Source of the DNA: Adineta vaga
Taxonomy: Eukaryota > Rotifera
Assembly: GCA_021613535.1 (NCBI GenBank)
Contig: CP075495.1
Coordinates: 9,176,001 to 9,240,000 of the forward strand
Reading direction: 5' to 3'
DNA: 64,000 nucleotides
The notes beneath the pieces were generated by a model. That model worked only from the letters and a program-made list of their open reading frames with translations, was not told the DNA's origin and did no database searches. Shown here in pieces: positions 13,141-24,050 of this stretch. A program made the position numbers and the translations under genes. Every line of letters starts with the position of its first letter. Positions within the stretch are counted from its first letter, which is position 1.

Positions 13141-13557
13141 ATGGCAGCGGTAGTCAACTCCTATCCCGTTAGTTTATACCATCCACATATCAATAGAGTC
13201 GTGACTCCATATTACAATGCACAATACATCTCCAGTAATTACTATAAAACTAAACCACAGAAACCTCAACCAAAACGAGCTCGAACATCATCACCAAAAA
13301 AAGTTCTCGAACATACTGATTCAAAAATTCAACACGTGCGACCTCGACGACAGCCTCGTATTCATCGACAAGTGATTGTTTTACCAACGCCAGAGCCAAT
13401 CTACCGACAAATACGCCATCGATTACCAACACCTGAACGACAAGTTATCCGTCGAACATTCTTACAACGAGCAAACGGAGATGTTATCGTTCAACAAGAA
13501 CGACAACGAAAGAGAACCAGAAGCAAAATTACCACTTATCCACTTGTCGCAAAATGA
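13141..13557 (+). CDS. basic orphan protein
   Basis: Single exon, 138 residues, no recognised family. The protein is very basic, rich in Arg, Pro, Gln and Tyr, and has no membrane segment. A short internal repeat is visible: IVLPTPEPIYRQIRH followed by RLPTPERQVIRR. A Lys/Arg-Pro stretch (KPQKPQPKRARTSSPKK) could act as a nuclear localisation signal. Codon use looks like neighbouring genes, which supports a real gene. Nuclear or cytoskeletal roles are both possible. Confidence 0.55.
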   Translation: MAAVVNSYPVSLYHPHINRVVTPYYNAQYISSNYYKTKPQKPQPKRARTSSPKKVLEHTDSKIQHVRPRRQPRIHRQVIVLPTPEPIYRQIRHRLPTPERQVIRRTFLQRANGDVIVQQERQRKRTRSKITTYPLVAK

Positions 13558-13914
13558 TCACCTTATCATTAATCAATTCATATTCATTTTAAAATATACA
13601 TATGCATATTATTTGCTTCTATAGTTTTCTTTCATTTTTCTTTTAAAGCATAAAGCTTGTATTTATTCGTAAAGATTTCCTTTCTTTTTATACTTTTATA
13701 TTATTTATACAAATAAAATAGAATAGACAGACACAAATCAAAACAAAATTGATTATTTCTATTTTTGAAATCAATTTTCTGAACATCTTCTAATTTACCA
13801 TGAATACAGAAAAGTCAATCAATAGCTATGGCAATACCTAATCTCGCGATTAAAATGATTATACATAGAAGGCCTTTGTATCTGCATACTTTTACAGAAA
13901 AAAAGTATTAAAAA
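13558..13914. other. intergenic region
   Basis: 357 nt, AT-rich, with an AATAAAATAG-type polyadenylation signal near 13710. An acceptor-like TTTTTACAG ends near 13898, shortly before the interrupted ORF. Nothing else is seen. Confidence 0.35.
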
Positions 13915-14304
13915 ATGAATATAAAGTTCTTTGCTATTTATTTCTTTTGATTTATCGTTTCACTATCAATTCATTCGAACCTTTTACCAGATGAACTATG
14001 TCATATTGTACCATTTTATATTTACACTTTCCAGTTTATTGTAGACAAGACAAGGACGTTCGTCTTTTTACAATCAAAAACCATAGAAGAAGTTACTGAA
14101 AACAAATGCTTAATATGCATTATTATTTATGTAGATTTGAATCAAGACACACTTTATGTAATCAGTAATTATCGAAAAAAATATGACAAGGACGAATCGA
14201 TATTGTCCAAGAAGAATATCTATCAATTTTTATTTTATGTTCCGTATAAAATGTGTCAAATATCAGCAGATAGTTGCTATTTGCAATCAACAACATGTCC
14301 TTAA
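13915..14304 (+). pseudogene. interrupted secreted cysteine-containing ORF
   Basis: An ATG at 13915 opens a frame of 130 codons that is continuous except for one TGA at 13948-13950. The first ~20 residues (MNIKFFAIYFF, stop, FIVSLSIHS) would form a signal peptide. The remaining ~118 residues are polar, with six cysteines (ELCH, NKCLICI, KMCQI, DSCYL, TTCP). Codon use resembles real genes, and no GT-AG intron can remove the stop. No homologue is recognised. It is either a recently disabled gene, an allele or assembly error, or chance; the first two are preferred because of the signal-peptide-plus-cysteine pattern. Confidence 0.4.
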
Positions 14305-14816
14305 TAGTGACCGAAATTGGGATATTTGTTTATTTTTACATTTCGATTAAAATAGGAAATGATTTAAGATCTTTTTCCAAAAGAAATCTATAATCAAAAT
14401 AAAAACTATCTTTCAATCGATACAATAAAGATTTTCAATTTATTATATATTTTGCGCTTTATGCGTACTTTAAATAATATTCACAAACTTGATTGGCATC
14501 ATCTGTTGTATTTCGCCGATATAAAAAAAAACAAAGAAAAACGTCACTATTGTAACAACTATTATTTACTTTTCTTTCTTCCTTCATATCTCTGCTTCTG
14601 TCTATGAGTCCAAACCTCAAGTTGAAAAACCTTAGATGGCGCTTTTGTTCAATATGTATAATATCTGATTGGTAAGTTCTTCGAATAATCTTTATGAATC
14701 ACATACGTGTCAAAAGAAAGAAAGAAAATAACAAAACAACATCCACACATTAGTGACATTCTATTCTATTCATTTATTTTTTCCATTTCTTTCCCAGATA
14801 TGAATGAATACATTTG
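14305..14816. other. intergenic region, probable promoter of TTC17
   Basis: 512 nt without an ORF. A pyrimidine-rich acceptor-like TTTCTTTCCCAG ends at 14797, 20 nt before the TTC17 start. Confidence 0.35.
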
Positions 14817-17800
14817 ATGTATTTGTCTACTCTTAATTTTATACTTATTCTTGTCGTGTTCATTGTTACAAATGCATCTGATCAATCGTTTTTGGGTACT
14901 CATTTTTTTGTTAATCAAGACAATATACTCATTGATAATACATTAAAAACTGTTTCAACATTAGCACGACCCTATGATCTTGTTGCATTTATTCGGCAAT
15001 CGGAGCGTTTAGCACGTGTTGATCATTTACAAACCTATATCGATGCTGTTGATGAAATAGCTGATTCATCATCATCATCATCAAATTTTGATAAACAAGA
15101 CAATGAAGAGAATAATGATATATGTAATGATTTTATTCAGAATGGTGAATCTTTAATATTTAAAGTTTTAAAAACAAATCTTTATGATACATTTCATATT
15201 CCATTTGAATTAAAAAATCTTTCAACTAATTATTCAAATAATGATAAATTAAAAATAAAAAAAATTCCGACATGTAATCAATTTTGTCAAATTAAAACAA
15301 GTAAAATAAACTTCATTCTATTTATTCATATAAATCTTTTCTTTAAGGCTTACTTACATTTGACCATTTACCAAGTATTTCAACTCGATATGATGAACAA
15401 CAAACTATACATATCGATGATGATGAATCAAATCCTTCAACAACAAATCAAGAACAACAAGTTCTATGGTCAATCAATGAATTATCTCAAAATCATACAT
15501 CATGGTTAGCATACGTATATTTAAGTCGATATTTTCATTCAAATTCTTCATACCATCATGCTATTGATTGTTTACGTTGTGCACTTATTCATGGTTCGAA
15601 TTATAATGATATAATTTTAATTGAATTAGCGAATATTGTTTTTCGTTATGGTTATATTCGTGATGCAATTGTATTTATTGAAAAAGCATTAGATTATCAT
15701 TTAACAATGAAAACTATCAATATTCAATCGTTATATATTCGTTCAATATTACATTATTATTTAGGAAATCTTTGTACAATTGATAATCGATTTTTATTAG
15801 CAATACAATTTTATAATCGAACGAGAATTTTATTAGAAAGAATAAAAACAATGAATGATAAACAACAAATTGAATGGTAAGAAAATTTCACTTTTGTTTT
15901 TCTCTCAAAATTTCACTTTTGAATAAGACATTTTCTTTTAGTCTTTCATCATCATCTCTTAATTCATTATCAATTTCATCCTTATCCTATTTATCTCAAC
16001 AGAAAATCGATGCATTACATTGTCATTTAACATTAGAATTATCTTTACAACATAAACATCATATTTTACAAACAAAACTTGCACAATTAAATCAACTTCG
16101 ATCAATAACAGATGAATTAATTCATTTAAATTCATTAATTAAACGAGATATGTCAAATGGTCAATCATTTATTGAAACATTACGAAAACTAAAAGTTCAA
16201 CAACAACAGATTATTTGTGATTGGAAACAGACTCAAAAATCCAAATTACCAAATCAATTGTCTTCGAAAAGAAAAAAATATTCAACTATTATGCAACAAG
16301 AACGAATCTGTTCGATAAATGAGAAAAATCTATATCTCATACAAATAAATAATAAAGATATTCTTGATCTCTTTGATTGTCGACCACGAGATAATCTTGT
16401 TAATATCAATGATGACGATGATATGAATTTTCATGAGAAACAATCAGTAAATTTCGAACAAAATCTTATGACATGTAAGTTATAAATCTAATGTGAATAT
16501 TTGTGAAATTGTTTTCTTTGGGATTTTTAGTACGCATTACAGCTAGTAGAGGAACTCATTCATCCTATGTATTAAAAGAAGATCGAAACGAACTTGCTCC
16601 AATAAAAACTAGTGAACAAGTAACATTAACATCAACAACAACATGGTCAACACTAACATCACGTTTACCAACTGATGTGATCAATCAATCAACACGAGAA
16701 ATTCTTTTCCGACAAACAAATGATCTCTATCCTCCTTTGAAAGACAAAACAGTTATTAAATTAAATGAACAACAATTACCAAGTTATATGGAATGTCAAA
16801 TACATTATTATGGTTTACCTACGATTGGTGATTATCCAACTGTTTGGTTACCATTAGAAAATAAAGGAATATCGAATGTTAAACAAGCTTTCTATCAAGG
16901 TTTAAATTATCAAAATAAACATTATCCATTACCATGGTCTCCACCATTGTGTACTTTAAATAAACCAATTAATGAACGTTTATCAATTATTGAAAATCAT
17001 TCGGTTTTAAATCGTTTATCACGTGCTAAAGCACCGACTAATCGTTATGATACGAATATGTTATTGAATTTATATTTATATATTGATTCAATTATTGATG
17101 AACAATTACCTATCGAAGAATTCGGTCAACGTTTAAGATCAGTGAGTGAAAAACATGAACATCTATTACCAGAATGGATTGTTCATTTATTATCGTCACT
17201 TTATTGGCGTGTTAATGGACATTTACCGCATGCTATTGATTGTGGATTAAAAGCACATGAAACTATTATTAAAAATAGTACATATAAACAATGGAGTGAT
17301 GTAACATTGATTAATTTGGCGAATATTTTATATCTTTGGTAATTAATTTTTTATTGGAATTTTTAGAAAAAAGATAGTGTGTCGAGATTGGATTAAGAAT
17401 ATTTTCAAGTTTATTTTTATCGACAGAAGTAACTGTCAATAGTCATTGAAATATAGATATAATGAAAGTTTTATATCGAGCGTAGTCTGCAAAACTTATC
17501 ATGATATGAAATGCACTTACACTGATTTGTAGTTAAATTTCATGAACTAAAATTTTTATTAATCAATGAAAGCACTATGCACTCTCATAAAATTGAAATC
17601 TAATAAATCATACAATAGAGAAAAAGTTACTCATAGAATACAATATCTGTTTTCTTTGTATTAACTTTCGCTTTAGTCTTTATCAATCCGATATATTCCA
17701 CCTATTATTCATTTCAATTGAAACTAACTCGTTCGTTAAAGATTAAGTTTACATTTTGTTATAGGGGTAAATATGAAGATGCTCTGGATTTAACTCAACA

Positions 17801-19666
17801 AGCTTATTCGATAAATTCACATGAGCCAACAACGAATTATTTTCTTGGAAATTTATTAGTATTAACAAAAAATAATCATACAGCTGCTCAAGAATATTAT
17901 CGACGTACATTAACAATTGATCCCACACATATTTATGCTCGTCGACAACTACGTCTTAGTTATTGTTATACAATGCATACAACATGGGAAATGATGGGTT
18001 GTTCAGATAATAAAAATTCTTGTGATGAAAAAACAATTCGCAGTGAAAGTATGAAATGTAATTTGATGTTGTCACTTCAGAATCAGAAATCACGTGAAAC
18101 TACTATGGCATTAGCTCATAGTGGAATATATTCATCTTCGTATCATGATCAAAATACTCAATGTATGTTGTGTTCGTTTGTGTTAATTTGAAAGAAAAAA
18201 AAAGAAAAACTTGATGAAAATATTAAAATGTTCTTCTTTTTCTTCTCATTGAATTTCTAGGTCAAAAATCGCTTGGTGATAATCGTTCATCGATCGACCG
18301 TTGGCTTAATCGTTCATCATCAATTTTGTCACTTAAACGTGAAGAATTAATTCATGATGCACGACGTGCTTATAGCCGATATGGTTTATGTTCAAATAAT
18401 CATATTCATGATGAATGTTCTCAAGGTTTTGCTGTAACAAATAATGGATATGATATTGGTCATATCATTATAACATATGATCATTTAAAAAAATTCTTTC
18501 ATTATTCCTTGGTATTTTCAACTGATTATGAAAATATCTTTGGGAAAGAAGGTCAAAACAAATGTCTTATCTTTGGTACAGGAAGAAAATCTTCGAAATG
18601 TCGTGATTTAAATCTTCTTGATCCAAATGATTTCCACATGAAACATAATATGACATGGTGGCGTGATCCATCGACAATATATGAACATTTGAAAGAACTT
18701 ATTGAAATAATGAATTATGAACAACAGTTTATCAATCAAACATATTTATATGAAAGAAATTTGTATGAAAATCATTTTTCTGATCAATATCTTTTCTCTA
18801 AAGATATTCTCGACAAATATTCTCCTAATAATTCAATTGATTTCAATGAAACAAATTGTCAGAATATGTCAACAATTACATATACACCTTATTTATCAAC
18901 ATGGATATCACCACAAACAAAACATATTGTATTAAATTATACATTTTTTAAAGAATTACAAAGTGAAAATGTCGATTTAATTGAACCAATTTGTTCTCAT
19001 CCGATAATTAATCAAACTGATACGAGTAAAAATGTTCGATTGATAGATTACGTTATAAGAAAAGTGAATGGAAATTTAACACTCTATCGTGCCGAAACAA
19101 TTCTAAAGCCAATTTTGTTGAATTTAATTTTTGAAAAAAATCCAACAATTCTAAATAAAGGAGGTAAACACGAAACCATATGAAGAGACAAGACATCTGA
19201 AAATGTTAACAACAATCCTTATTTATTTCTAGGTGATGAGAGAGTTCATATTGGATCATTTCTTGCTTCTGGTTTGAAATCATCTAATTATAATACATCA
19301 TGGCTTTATTTCCATACTCTTTCTCTCTATTGGCGTCTTATGGGCAATGCATCTCAATCATTGAATTGTCTTTTTCAATCTCATGTTTTATCACCATCCA
19401 ATGTTCACGATTTAACATATCTTTCGATGGCATTAATACTTTATAATAGTCAAATATATATAAATGAAGCTATTTATTTACTTTATCAATCCTTAGCCAT
19501 TGATTCTCAGAGTCTTCTTCTAACACATTTTACATTAGGTAATGCCATGGCAAGAAAAGGTCATTTCGATTATGCTGAACAATGGTATCGATCAACATTA
19601 AATTTAAAATCGGATTTTGAACCAGCTAAACAACGTTTACGTGCTATTCAATGTTCATTTTCTTAG
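14817..19666 (+). CDS. TTC17: tetratricopeptide repeat protein 17 homologue
   Basis: Seven exons. The start at 14817 gives a signal peptide (MYLSTLNFILILVVFIVTNA). A TTC17-type N-terminus follows: GTHFFVNQDNILID, then RPYDLVAFIRQSERL. TPR blocks appear in three places: around SWLAYVYLSRYF and CLRCALIHGSNYNDIILIEL; around SSLYWRVNGHLPHAIDCGLK; and at the C-terminus around TLSLYWRLMGNASQSLNCLF, ending FEPAKQRLRAIQCSFS. A coiled-coil-like Gln/Leu-rich stretch sits between the first two (about 16000-16230). TTC17 in vertebrates affects actin polymerisation and ciliogenesis. The presence of a signal peptide agrees with the family. One intron (about 17340-17764) is 425 nt, much longer than its neighbours, and has no visible feature. 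Confidence 0.85.
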
Positions 19667-19882
19667 AAAATCTGCTTGCTTTTTCTTTTCTTTGTTTCTA
19701 TTCCGTCCAAACAAATTCTTTTCTTTTGGTGTTCTTTCGTATTATCTCGGTTGAACAGTTACCTATGTATTTTGTGTGCCACATGATTTCTTTCGAATCT
19801 CAATTATTGAATGAATAATAATAAGAACAAAATTTATGGTTGTCTTTGTTTCTTTTGTTTTTCAGATTGATTACATTTAGTC

Positions 19883-20290
19883 ATGAAGATTCAATGGCCT
19901 CTTTGTGGACCTAAATTATCTTTATGTTGTTCAATTATATCTGTTTGGGGTATTGTACAATTTCTTCTAATGGGTGTTTTCTTCTATATGGAAGCAGCAC
20001 CATTATTAGAAGATTTCGAATTTGATCATAATACAAGTAATACGAAAGTTTTCAAAGAAAATCTTTCGAATGCATACAATCAACGTGCACATAATTGTTG
20101 GATTGCCGCATTTCTGTATGTTGGATTATTAGTCATTGCTGGTTCACAGTTTATGACTAATCAAAAACAATCATCAGATACAAATAATCCAACATCGATG
20201 TCGACACGATTTTCTGGTCTTAATTCGGAAGAGAATGGTTTTAATCGTCAATATCAAATGCAATATAATAGCGGAGAGAATGAACAGTGA
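19883..20290 (+). CDS. RNASEK: ribonuclease kappa / V-ATPase-associated protein
   Basis: Single coding exon of 135 residues with two TMs. The CGPKLSLCCSIISVWGIVQF start, GVFFYMEAAPLLED, the N-x-Y-N-Q-R-A-x-N-C-W-I-A-A core and the second TM match the RNASEK family. RNASEK is now known mainly as a V-ATPase-associated membrane protein needed for endocytic uptake. Its Ser/Asn-rich C-terminal tail (about 40 residues) extends beyond the usual family end. The ATG lies 17 nt after a TTTTTCAG acceptor, 216 nt downstream of the TTC17 stop. Confidence 0.87.
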   Translation: MKIQWPLCGPKLSLCCSIISVWGIVQFLLMGVFFYMEAAPLLEDFEFDHNTSNTKVFKENLSNAYNQRAHNCWIAAFLYVGLLVIAGSQFMTNQKQSSDTNNPTSMSTRFSGLNSEENGFNRQYQMQYNSGENEQ

Positions 20291-20477
20291 GAAATAAATC
20301 TCTTTTTATGTTGTATTCGATGTTAGATACGAAGATATAAATCTCTATTTATTGTATTGTTTTGTATAAATGTGATGTATTTGTGGTATTTATTGTTTAA
20401 GAATAAATAGATCATTATATTCATATTATCTCTTAATAATGTGAAAATTACAGAGAACATTCTAGAAAACCAATGGT

Positions 20478-20503
20478 AGACTTATATATATATGTAAGTC
20501 TAG
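20478..20503. repeat. inverted repeat around an AT core
   Basis: 8-nt arms TAGACTTA and TAAGTCTA flank a TATATATATG core. It could form a hairpin in the 3' flank of RNASEK. No flanking transposon ORF is seen. Confidence 0.5.
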
Positions 20504-20592
20504 CGGCAAACTTGTACTATTTATCCGCATAACTCTTATTATGTCTGACATACATGTGAGTGCAGACAATGGATACTCATATATGACGTGGT

Positions 20593-20615
20593 GTGATACG
20601 CTCGTTCGCGTATCA
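20593..20615. repeat. GC-richer hairpin-forming inverted repeat
   Basis: Arms TGATACGC and GCGTATCA are separated by a six-base loop (TCGTTC). This is a local GC-rich spot in very AT-rich DNA. It lacks the size and arms of a tRNA, and no coding context is near. Confidence 0.5.
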
Positions 20616-22138
20616 TGCTCTAATGTAAAGTGTTTCTAGAAAATATATTATTTTACTTTTTCAAAATACTTATTTTCTGCTACAGTTACCTTGCCTCTAG
20701 GAAGTTAACGTTGTCTAAACAGCGCACATCCTTTTAAATTATACAAACGTATTAGTTGTTTATTTGAATTTTTGACATAAAATAGTCATTTCTATTCACG
20801 ACGTATTTGAAACACGTAATATACATGTATGTCTGCTGTTTTCAGCATCCACTTTTTTTTCAAAGACCATCATATTTGACATCTTATTAATCAATATTCT
20901 TACATACAGTTGTTGTCAAAAGTAATTTCCATTTGTCTCTCAATGCATCAATGAATTAATCTGGCGTTTCATAAACGACACCTCATTGTCTTTAACCATA
21001 TCGCGCATGATTCCCTATAACTTGATTCATTGTGATCAAATTCTACATTTTCAAAGCCATTGAGTAAATGCTAAATATCTAAGCAATTCATTGAGTCTTA
21101 ATGAGAACATCAGTATATTTGTTACATATTGATTATCAATGTTACACAAACTACATATTCAGGTAAAAAGGAATAGCGTTTTTTCTTACAGAAATGGATG
21201 ACACACAACGAAATCAACGTAATACTATCAAAAGAATAATAAAAAAAAACTGACGAAAGATTGAATTCTGTGCTAGAATTTCTGTTCTTTTCCATGTATT
21301 TAATGCTCGCAATTGTCTATATTCTAATATATTCAAAACCTTAAGTTGCATTATTAGAAAGAACAGGAGACGTTGTTTATTGATAAATTTCTATTGATAA
21401 GAATTATAGAAATAAAACATAAACCATCTGTTTAGATTAATCATGAAATTTGACAATGTATTCGGGATTTTATCGATACACAATTTATATTAATGAGTAA
21501 CAAAACCAAAAAGCTTAGGTTTGATCATTATACAGAGGGTAGTGGCATGTTTGAAGAAAAAAATGTTGTCTTACGAATACCCAGGTAAGGAATATCTCAA
21601 CATTTACTTTTATCTAATCGTTGCCTCTATATATATTAGCACGTTTATGACGAAAGATTATGCCTACATTCACTTTATAAAAGTGTACACTATTATGAAA
21701 ATTCAGTTTTATATTTATTCACTTCTATTGATAGATTACATGTTAAAGCTTGAACAAACATTTCCATTACACTACATTTAATCAAGACTATGTTGAGAGA
21801 ATAAGTCGTTGTCTTTTTTCGTAATGAAATAGCATATTCACTGTATGACAGATCAAATGACTTACGTTCTTCTATACTTGTGAGATTTTATTGTAGTTTT
21901 GAGAAAAACAAGATGCCGTGTGAAGTGTATTCATTTCATCTTGGAACTATTTCATGCATGGTTATCTTTAATCAATATTAAACAGTTGAAAGGAAAATAA
22001 CTCAGAACAAAAGAATATTTCATGTTTTCTTTCTCTTCTCTTTTTCTCCTCATAAAACTACGTATTTGTATTATTTAAGGCTAAATATTACCTAGCATCT
22101 TGATATAATCAACTACAAGGTTGAAATTTTTAGTTGAA

Positions 22139-23259
22139 ATGAATGAAAGTAAGTCATTTGTTAAAATTACATAGAAGATCAAAGTCTTTTTTTATATTTA
22201 ATATTTAAAGCGTCTATTATTCCTGTATATTGTTTGTATCCAAGTGCTAATTCAACAAATGTTCGAGAAGCTACATCTAACGAATGCAGATTTGCACGAT
22301 TTGCTGGTACCTTACTTCTTCTTATATCACTTGTATCATTTATAATCAATATACGTTCATTAATAAACACTCGTAAAACTATTCGTTTCTCTCGTCGTGA
22401 TATTGGTTTAGTAATAGGCATGTTTGTATCTTCTTTATGTGTGATCATTATAAGTGTTCCATCTGTAGTTCTTCAATGTTTTCTTTGTCGACGTTTATGT
22501 ATACATATAGTTTGTTACATGGAAGGTTTTAATTCATTTTTAAATGGTTGTGTCGCAATGTATATGCTTGTTGCCTTATCTATAATACGATATTCTACAA
22601 CAGCCAATTCTTCAATGCCAATAGATATTCAACGACAACTTGACCAACGAAATTTATATATTGTAGGTATGTGTTTTATTTTTGGTGGTATTTGGGCCAT
22701 TCCACCATTATTTGGTCGTATGAGTGCATATGCTCCAGAAGGACTTGGTTTCCATTGTGGTCTCGATTGGCTGGATCGATCATTAGCTGGAAGAATCTAT
22801 TTTCTCTTTTTATTTATTGGTGTTTTTTTTATACCAATTTCAATTGTTATCTATGTTAATGTTTACATACAACGTACTATTTATCGTTTAACTCATATAA
22901 AACCATGTATTTTACTAGAATTAAGTCCGAATCCGAATCCGAATCCGAATCCGAATGAAGTATGTATACGTCGACATGTATCAGATGTCTTCCATACAAA
23001 GGAAAAACAACGTTTACAACGTTTACATGAAGATCGTCGTTTTGTCGTTGCTACCGGTATTAGTGTTATTATCTATATTGTTGCTTGGACACCATATAGT
23101 ATTGTAGCACTTGCTCAAGTATTTGGTGATCGATTTTCGCTATATAATCCATGGTTAATGACCACATGTGCTTTTCTAGCTAAACTTTCAATGATAACCA
23201 ATCCGATTATTTATACCATGATACTCAAAAGCCATGACACGATAACACATACACGGTGA
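22139..23259 (+). CDS. opsin-like seven-transmembrane receptor
   Basis: Two exons. A micro-exon (22139-22148, MNE plus one base) is joined across a 62-nt intron to 22211, giving about 350 residues and N-glycosylation sites at NET and NST. The sequence reads as an opsin. TM3 has CYMEGF, with Cys110 and the Glu113 counterion position. ECL2 has PEGLGFHCGLDW, with Glu181 and Cys187. TM6 has WTPYSIVAL. TM7 has AFLAKLSMITNPIIY, with Lys at the retinal-attachment position (296) before the NPxxY motif. The usual D/ERY after TM3 is replaced by IIRY. ICL3 carries a Pro-Asn dipeptide tract. The C-terminal tail after TM7 is only about 12 residues. It most likely binds retinal; the signalling partner cannot be told. 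Confidence 0.8.
22928..22957 (+). repeat. hexanucleotide tandem repeat encoding Pro-Asn
   Basis: About five copies of the hexamer CCGAAT inside the third intracellular loop of the opsin, in frame, encoding alternating Pro and Asn. Copy-number change would stay in frame. Confidence 0.8.
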
Positions 23260-23310
23260 ACTTCTTTTTCTCATTATATTATAAAAGTACGGGGCATCAT
23301 ACAAAGAGAA

Positions 23311-23345
23311 AAAGAAAGAAAGAAAGAAACAAACAAACAACCAAA
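23311..23345. repeat. GAAA/CAAA microsatellite
   Basis: Run of GAAA units passing into CAAA units in the short gap between the opsin stop and the convergent minus-strand gene. Confidence 0.7.
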
Positions 23346-23417
23346 GAAGAAAAGACATGTTTTGTACATCTTTGATGTACTCACTAAATAGGAAGGAGTT
23401 GAGATTCATTGGACTGT

Positions 23418-23804
23418 TCAAGGAGAAGGCTTTTTTCTATTGTTACTGTTTGATGTTGGTTTTTTCGTTGTAGATGTTGGTGGTGTTGATGTTCGATCTT
23501 TTTCTTGTTGTTCACGTAAATTTTTGTAATTAGCCCATGTATCTGTATAAGGTCGAAATAGAGTTGATATATATTCTTTTCCTATATCTTGAACTCCTTT
23601 GAAGTCATCTCTCATATCTTTTTTCGTTTTATCCCATCCACCCGCTCGTTCATATTTACCTCGATGTTCAATAAATTTATCCTTGCTCACATTGAAGAAA
23701 TAAGCTGTTAATTGTGCTGCTCGTCGAATTGGATAAGATTCTGATAGGCGACGAATAAGTTCTTCATTATTGGTTAGATAACGCATTAATGAACGCCAAG
23801 GCAT
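23418..23804 (-). CDS. NCBP2AS2: NCBP2AS2-like small protein
   Basis: Single exon of 128 residues; the start at 23804 gives MPWRSLMRYLTNNEELI. The segment LIRRLSESYPIRRAAQLTA is very close to the conserved N-terminal core of NCBP2AS2, a small animal protein reported at mitochondria. The C-terminal third is low complexity (Thr, Pro, Ser, Asn, Lys). The middle (KYERAGGWDKTKKDMRDD) shows no known domain. Function is poorly known in any animal. An upstream in-frame TTG was ignored in favour of the ATG. Confidence 0.75.
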   Translation of the reverse strand: MPWRSLMRYLTNNEELIRRLSESYPIRRAAQLTAYFFNVSKDKFIEHRGKYERAGGWDKTKKDMRDDFKGVQDIGKEYISTLFRPYTDTWANYKNLREQQEKDRTSTPPTSTTKKPTSNSNNRKKPSP

Positions 23805-24050
23805 GATCAATCTCTTTTTTTTCTTCTAAAAAACAATGTATGTACATAGATAGACAGTACTTCTGTTTTTTTACTGCTTTACAGTTATCAAAAGTCATAG
23901 TTAGTATATTTAAAAACAACAACAAAAATTAAATTGAATACTAAGTATAATACGAGAATAAGAAACAAGCGGAAACAATCACAGTAAAAACTTCTATAAA
24001 TAAAACGAACATTTCAATATCAACGTTCTTATCTGCGTATAGAATAAGTT

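Larger units (their letters stand above)
20291..22138. other. long intergenic region with small inverted repeats
   Basis: 1.85 kb with no supported gene. AATAAA signals for RNASEK lie at about 20400. Two inverted repeats are visible: TAGACTTA...TAAGTCTA around 20478-20503, and TGATACGC...GCGTATCA around 20593-20615. An ORF at 21521-21781 is hydrophobic and AT-biased and is not supported as a gene. Confidence 0.4.

Noticed and set aside
20593-20660. tRNA gene at the GC-rich hairpin
   Set aside because: Only one short stem is present. There is no T-arm GGTTC-like sequence and no cloverleaf. No convincing tRNA was found elsewhere in the window either.
21521-21781. Hydrophobic 86-residue ORF
   Set aside because: The composition is AT-driven (Ile, Tyr, Leu), with no splice context, no domain and no gene-like codon pattern.
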